The notes below the pieces were generated by a model. That model saw only the letters and a list, made by a program, of their open reading frames with translations. It was not told the origin of the DNA and searched no databases. 14,936 bases of DNA from an uncultured Clostridia bacterium (GTDB taxonomy: Bacteria > Bacillota > Clostridia > Christensenellales > Borkfalkiaceae), in the NCBI GenBank assembly GCA_934249265.1, contig CAKQKQ010000042.1, forward strand, positions 1-14,936. The letters are read 5' to 3'. Below are positions 13,713 through 14,936 of this stretch, piece after piece. Both the position numbers and the translations under genes were made by a program. How positions within the stretch are numbered: position 1 is the first letter of the stretch; every line of letters starts with the position of its first letter.

Positions 13713-14062
13713 ATTATACTCTATAATAATATAATATTATATATTAATATATTATTTAATATTCAGTCATAAAATTATTTAACGCGCGTATAAATGAATA
13801 TAATATAGTTGGCTGATTTTTAATAATTTAGCATCATATTTTGCACGTTGAATTAAATCAAATTTAACGCGTGAGTTTAAATTTTTACGCTTTAAATTAA
13901 ATCTTGCGCGAGCATTTATATTTTTACACGAGCATTTATATTTAAAGCATACATATATATTTTTGCGCGATAAATTAAGTTAAAAATTAATAATAAATAA
14001 GTAAAAAATGCGCGTTTTACGCAATACGTATGCTGTAAAACGCGCCAAAAGTTTAAATAAAA
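13713..14062. other. Long AT-rich leader of the antiporter gene
   Basis: No open frame with a binding site is visible. Positions 13713-13765 are almost pure A/T with palindromic ATATTAATAT-type runs. Positions 13845-13975 hold degenerate copies of a GCGCG-plus-TTTATATTT motif, including CGAGCATTTATATTT twice at a 20-bp period (13909-13923 and 13929-13943). A strong hairpin closes the region (14010-14045). I see no known riboswitch. Confidence 0.5.
14010..14045. repeat. Composite palindrome/hairpin just before the antiporter ribosome binding site
   Basis: GCGCGTTTTAC (14010-14020) pairs perfectly over 11 bases with GTAAAACGCGC (14035-14045), extended inside by GCA/TGC past a one-base bulge around ATACGTA. 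It shares a 17-mer with 11112-11128 and an inverted 16-mer with 8258-8273. On the minus strand the stem is followed by ATTTTTT, so it could stop antisense transcription; on the plus strand it is a leader hairpin 16 nt before AGGAGG. Confidence 0.75.
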
Positions 14063-14075
14063 GGAGGACTAATCG

Positions 14076-14936
14076 GTGGCTGAATTATATGAAAAATTAC
14101 AAGCAACTTCGCCCGTTTCGGCGGTAATACTCGCTATTGCGATTATTCTTCTTGCGGGCTTTTTGATGACGAGGTTGACAAAACTTTTAAAATTGCCCAA
14201 CGTCACAGCATACATACTTGCCGGAATTATAATAGGTCCGTACTGCTTAAACGCAGTTCCGCAAAACGTAATTAAAGGTTCGGCGTTCATTTCGGACGTC
14301 GCACTCGCGTTTATCGCATTCAGCGCGGGAGAGTTTTTTAGATTTTCGTCGTTTAAAGGCAAGGGAAAACAACTTGTAATAATCACCGTTTTAGAAGCGT
14401 TGATGGCTTCGGCGTTAGTTTTTATTTTGACGTTTTTCATCTTGCGGTTGGGGCTTGCGTTTTCACTCGTGCTCGCCGCACTCGCCTCGGCAACTGCCCC
14501 CGCCTCTACCCTAATGACAATACGCCAAACCAAGGCGCGCGGAGATTTTGTTGACACGCTTATATCGGTAGTGGCTTTGGACGACGTCGTTTCGCTTTTC
14601 GCATTTTCTATCGCGATTTCGGTAGCAATGGCATCGGGCGCGGGTTCGTTCGACGGAAAAACCGTGTTTTTACCCTTCGTGTACAACCTTTTAATGATAG
14701 TTTTGGGCGCGGGCGTGGGATTTTTACTTAAAATTTTAATGGCAAAACGGTCAACCGACAACAGACTTATCGTGTCGATCGCTCTTTTGTTTTCTCTTTG
14801 CGGTGTGGGCGCGGCACTAAACGTTTCGCCGCTGCTTGCGTGCATGGTCATGGGCATGGTGTATATCAATCTCACGAATGACGCGAATCTCTTTAAGCAG
14901 CTGGCCTATTTCAGCCCGCCGGTGCTGCTTTTGTTC
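14076..14936 (+). CDS. CPA2-family cation/proton antiporter (5' part)
   Basis: The first 287 codons are present and the frame stays open to the window edge. The start is GTG, eight bases from AGGAGG (14062-14067). The protein is a run of hydrophobic segments. Residues 34-55 (LTKLLKLPNVTAYILAGIIIGP) match the conserved first helices of Kef/NapA-type exchangers. The unwound-helix region ATAPASTLMTIRQTKARGDF lies at 139-158, and VALDDVVSLFAF carries D169-D170, the pair that in CPA2 proteins of the 'DD' type binds Na+ and H+ for electrogenic exchange. It probably exports Na+ in exchange for protons; KefB/KefC-type K+ efflux is less likely because they carry QD. It is divergent from the pilin genes with no visible functional link. 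The last 100 bases are richer in CTG, CAG and CCG codons than the rest. Confidence 0.9.
   Translation, partial: MAELYEKLQATSPVSAVILAIAIILLAGFLMTRLTKLLKLPNVTAYILAGIIIGPYCLNAVPQNVIKGSAFISDVALAFIAFSAGEFFRFSSFKGKGKQLVIITVLEALMASALVFILTFFILRLGLAFSLVLAALASATAPASTLMTIRQTKARGDFVDTLISVVALDDVVSLFAFSIAISVAMASGAGSFDGKTVFLPFVYNLLMIVLGAGVGFLLKILMAKRSTDNRLIVSIALLFSLCGVGAALNVSPLLACMVMGMVYINLTNDANLFKQLAYFSPPVLLLF

Noticed and set aside
14069..14875. Minus-strand open frame of 268 codons at the right end
   Set aside because: It is antisense to the antiporter, which has a strong binding site, membrane helices and the DD motif; the antisense product is Ser/Ala/Lys-rich nonsense.

Overview
The window is most likely a chromosomal piece of an uncultured low-GC monoderm firmicute (Clostridia-like). 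The basis is AT-rich intergenic DNA with strong AGGAGG ribosome binding sites, TTG and GTG starts, sigma-A-type promoters, a preQ1 riboswitch, and a type IV pilus (T4P) locus with no outer-membrane secretin. The exact lineage cannot be read from the sequence.

Layout from left to right. Positions 1-360 (minus strand) hold the 5' end of a queuosine-precursor transporter gene with its promoter, preQ1-I riboswitch and intrinsic terminator. Positions 361-915 have no gene, only a two-hairpin dispersed repeat and a probable terminator. Positions 916-7857 (minus strand) form the T4P assembly unit. In transcription order it is a PilM-like actin-fold protein, three minor prepilins (PilW-like, PilV-like, PilX/GspK-like, joined by ATGA overlaps), prepilin peptidase pilD, platform protein pilC and extension ATPase pilB. 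Positions 7858-8446 are a non-coding leader/terminator region with a tandem 53-bp duplication. Positions 8447-13310 (minus strand) form the pilin unit: a giant 724-residue prepilin, a surface lipoprotein with a predicted beta-helix, and a small 183-residue prepilin that looks like the major subunit, ending at a strong terminator. Positions 13311-14075 are a divergent promoter region. Positions 14076-14936 (plus strand) hold the 5' part of a CPA2-family cation/proton antiporter that runs off the end.

How the genes fit together: PilD would cleave and methylate the five prepilins, PilB would drive assembly on PilC, and the minor pilins would prime the fibre. The small pilin would form the shaft. 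The giant prepilin and the lipoprotein are the unusual parts and may be a tip or surface adhesin and its partner. PilN, PilO and the retraction ATPase PilT are not in the window, and the PilM-like protein carries a disordered insert of about 100 residues. Several non-coding signals also deserve attention: a palindrome family flanking the pilin genes, a 12-bp perfect hairpin between the giant prepilin and lipoprotein genes, and two short tandem repeats in T4P leaders.
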